DNA of 42,296 nucleotides from assembly GCA_964547975.1 (NCBI GenBank), contig CAZJRM010000013.1, forward strand, positions 1 to 42,296. The letters are read 5' to 3'. Shown here one piece after another: positions 40,885-42,296 of this stretch. Numbering within the stretch: the first letter of the stretch is position 1; the number at the start of each line of letters is the position of its first letter. The translations under genes and the position numbers were made by a program. Under the pieces are notes generated by a model. It had not been told where the DNA came from. It did not search any database and saw only the letters and a program-made list of their open reading frames with translations. This stretch comes from CAYJPV01 sp964547975 (GTDB lineage Bacteria > Acidobacteriota > Vicinamibacteria > Vicinamibacterales > JAKQTR01).

Positions 40885-42296
40885 TCAGAGCGGGATGTTC
40901 GTATGCCGCCGGGCGGGGTTGCCGTCGCGTTTGTCGGCCAGCATCTCCAGCGCCTTGATGATCCGGAACCGGGTGTCCGTGGGCTTGATCACGTCGTCGA
41001 TGTAGCCCTTTCTGGCGGCGGCATACGGCGTCGCGAAGAGACTGGAGTACCGCTCCTTCAGTTCCGCGGCCTTGGCCTTCACGTCTTCGGCCCCGTCGAG
41101 TTCCTTCTTGTAGATGATCTCCACCGCGCCGTCGGGGCCCATGACCGCGATCTCCGCCGTCGGCCACGCGTAGTTGATGTCGCCGCGCAGGTGCTTGGAA
41201 CTCATGACGCAGTACGCGCCGCCGTACGCCTTGCGCAGGATCACCGTCACCTTCGGCACGGTCGCCTCGGCGAACGCGAAGAGCAGCTTGGCGCCGTTGC
41301 GGATGATGCCGCCGTACTCCTGCGTCGTCCCGGGCATGAACCCGGGCACGTCTTCCAGCGTCACCAGGGGAATGTTGAACGCGTCGCAGAACCGCACGAA
41401 GCGCGCGCCTTTGATCGACGCCGCGTTGTCCAGCACGCCCGCCAGCACCTTCGGCTGGTTTGCGACGATCCCGACCGAGCGCCCGTTGAATCGCGCGAAC
41501 CCGACGACCAGGTTCGGCGCGTACGCGGCATGCACCTCGAGAAACTCGCCGCCGTCGACCACCGACGCGATCACGTCCTTGACGTCGTACGGCTGATTCG
41601 GATTGTCCGGCAGAACGGCGTTCAGCTCGGGCGTCGGCCGGTCAACCGGATCGGCGCACGCCACGATGGGCGTCTTTTCCTGGAAGTTCTGCGGCAGGAA
41701 CCCCATCAGGCGCCGCACGAGGCCGAGGGCCTCGTCTTCGTCGGACGCCACGAAGTGAGTCACGCCGCTCTTCGAGGCGTGTACGTCGGCGCCGCCGAGC
41801 TGTTCGGTGGTGACCTCTTCGCGCGTCACCTGCTTCACCACCTTCGGCCCGGTGAGGAACATGTAACTGGTGCCGCGGGTCATCGTGACGAAGTCGGTGA
41901 TCGCCGGGCTGTAGACGGCGCCGCCCGCGCACGGCCCCAGGATCAGGCTGATCTGCGGCACGACCCCGGACGCCAGCACGTTGCGCAGGAAGATGTCGGA
42001 GTAACCGGCCAGGGCATCCACGCCTTCCTGGATACGGGCGCCGCCCGAATCGTTCAGGCCGATCACCGGCGCGCCGACTTTCACCGCCAGATCCATGATC
42101 TTGCAGATCTTCTCGGCAAACGCCTTCGACAGGCTGCCGCCGAAGATCGTGAAGTCCTGGCTGAAGACGAACACGAGGCGGCCGTTGATCGTCCCGTGTC
42201 CCGTGATGACGCCGTCGGTCAGCGGCTGGTCGCGCTCCATTCCGAAGTCCGTGCACCGGTGGGTCACGAACGTGTCGAACTCTTCGAAGCTGCCTT
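40885..42296 (-). CDS. acyl-CoA carboxyltransferase, MmdA/PccB-like (5' end beyond window)
   Basis: Carboxyltransferase of the propionyl-CoA carboxylase beta / methylmalonyl-CoA decarboxylase alpha family. About 470 codons are visible; the frame is open to the right edge (GSFEEFDTFVTHR), and family members begin some 40 residues earlier, so the start is outside. Conserved blocks: NDSGGARIQEGVDALAGY, GPCAGGAVYSPAITDF, MFLTGPKVVKQVTREEV, GFMPGTTQEYGGIIRNGAKLL (partial) and KAYGGAYCVMSSKHLRGD. With an OadB, an OadG and a carrier next to it and no biotin carboxylase here, it more probably works as a decarboxylase of methylmalonyl-CoA than as a carboxylase. Confidence 0.94.
   Translation of the reverse strand, partial: GSFEEFDTFVTHRCTDFGMERDQPLTDGVITGHGTINGRLVFVFSQDFTIFGGSLSKAFAEKICKIMDLAVKVGAPVIGLNDSGGARIQEGVDALAGYSDIFLRNVLASGVVPQISLILGPCAGGAVYSPAITDFVTMTRGTSYMFLTGPKVVKQVTREEVTTEQLGGADVHASKSGVTHFVASDEDEALGLVRRLMGFLPQNFQEKTPIVACADPVDRPTPELNAVLPDNPNQPYDVKDVIASVVDGGEFLEVHAAYAPNLVVGFARFNGRSVGIVANQPKVLAGVLDNAASIKGARFVRFCDAFNIPLVTLEDVPGFMPGTTQEYGGIIRNGAKLLFAFAEATVPKVTVILRKAYGGAYCVMSSKHLRGDINYAWPTAEIAVMGPDGAVEIIYKKELDGAEDVKAKAAELKERYSSLFATPYAAARKGYIDDVIKPTDTRFRIIKALEMLADKRDGNPARRHTNIPL

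Overview
The window is very GC-rich, densely coded DNA with no rRNA, tRNA or CRISPR. One 100-base run of N (8007-8106) marks a scaffold join, so this is a draft assembly or metagenome bin. The gene set suggests a free-living heterotroph of the Acidobacteriota, perhaps Vicinamibacteria-like: secreted dipeptidyl peptidases, PIG-L and DUF2264 proteins, Tat-exported enzymes, a RAYT transposase with REP palindromes, and a sodium-pump decarboxylase. That placement is inference from gene content; no marker gene was tested.

Layout. 1-4371 (minus): a probable operon of outer-membrane beta-barrel, M20 peptidase, PIG-L deacetylase and an APC permease that runs off the left edge. 4582-6898 (plus): pirin and a Tat-exported epimerase-like protein. 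6923-10299: a GT87 glycosyltransferase and an S46 dipeptidyl peptidase, both losing their 5' ends in the N gap. 10300-10394: three tandem REP-like palindromes. 10395-16254 (minus): TPR protein, HD protein, YgbA-like protein, putative lipoprotein, POT peptide transporter, DUF2264 protein. 16270-17071: a RAYT transposase between inverted repeats related to the REP palindromes. 17091-25409: ABC-F ATPase, fucose-isomerase-like protein, DPP-IV-type peptidase, small tail-anchored protein, MDR oxidoreductase, and an exported protein with a long charged helix. 25494-31460: DUF72 protein, APC permease, SPFH/prohibitin protein, penicillin-acylase-type hydrolase. 31475-37301: choline-type SSS symporter, Cys/Met-metabolism PLP enzyme, long eukaryote-like GMP synthase, mini membrane protein, GH-A glycosidase. 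37357-42296 (minus): a tight operon for a biotin-dependent Na+-pumping methylmalonyl-CoA-type decarboxylase (carboxyltransferase, OadG-like, biotin carrier, OadB-like) ending in glutamate formimidoyltransferase; its first gene runs off the right edge.

How the genes fit together. Much of the window serves use of peptides and amino acids: S46 and DPP-IV peptidases outside the cytoplasm, an M20 peptidase, a POT transporter, two APC permeases, and formiminoglutamate and methylmalonyl-CoA disposal at the end of catabolism, the last probably conserving energy as a sodium gradient. The most unusual items are: the OadB-like subunit with an added exported domain built from two repeats; a eukaryote-type GMP synthase; the RAYT cassette together with REP palindromes and a second palindrome family that carries an inserted dispersed repeat; and a recurring pattern of -10-like hexamers 5-10 bases before start codons, which suggests leaderless transcription. 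No wholly new multi-gene defence or biosynthetic system was recognised.
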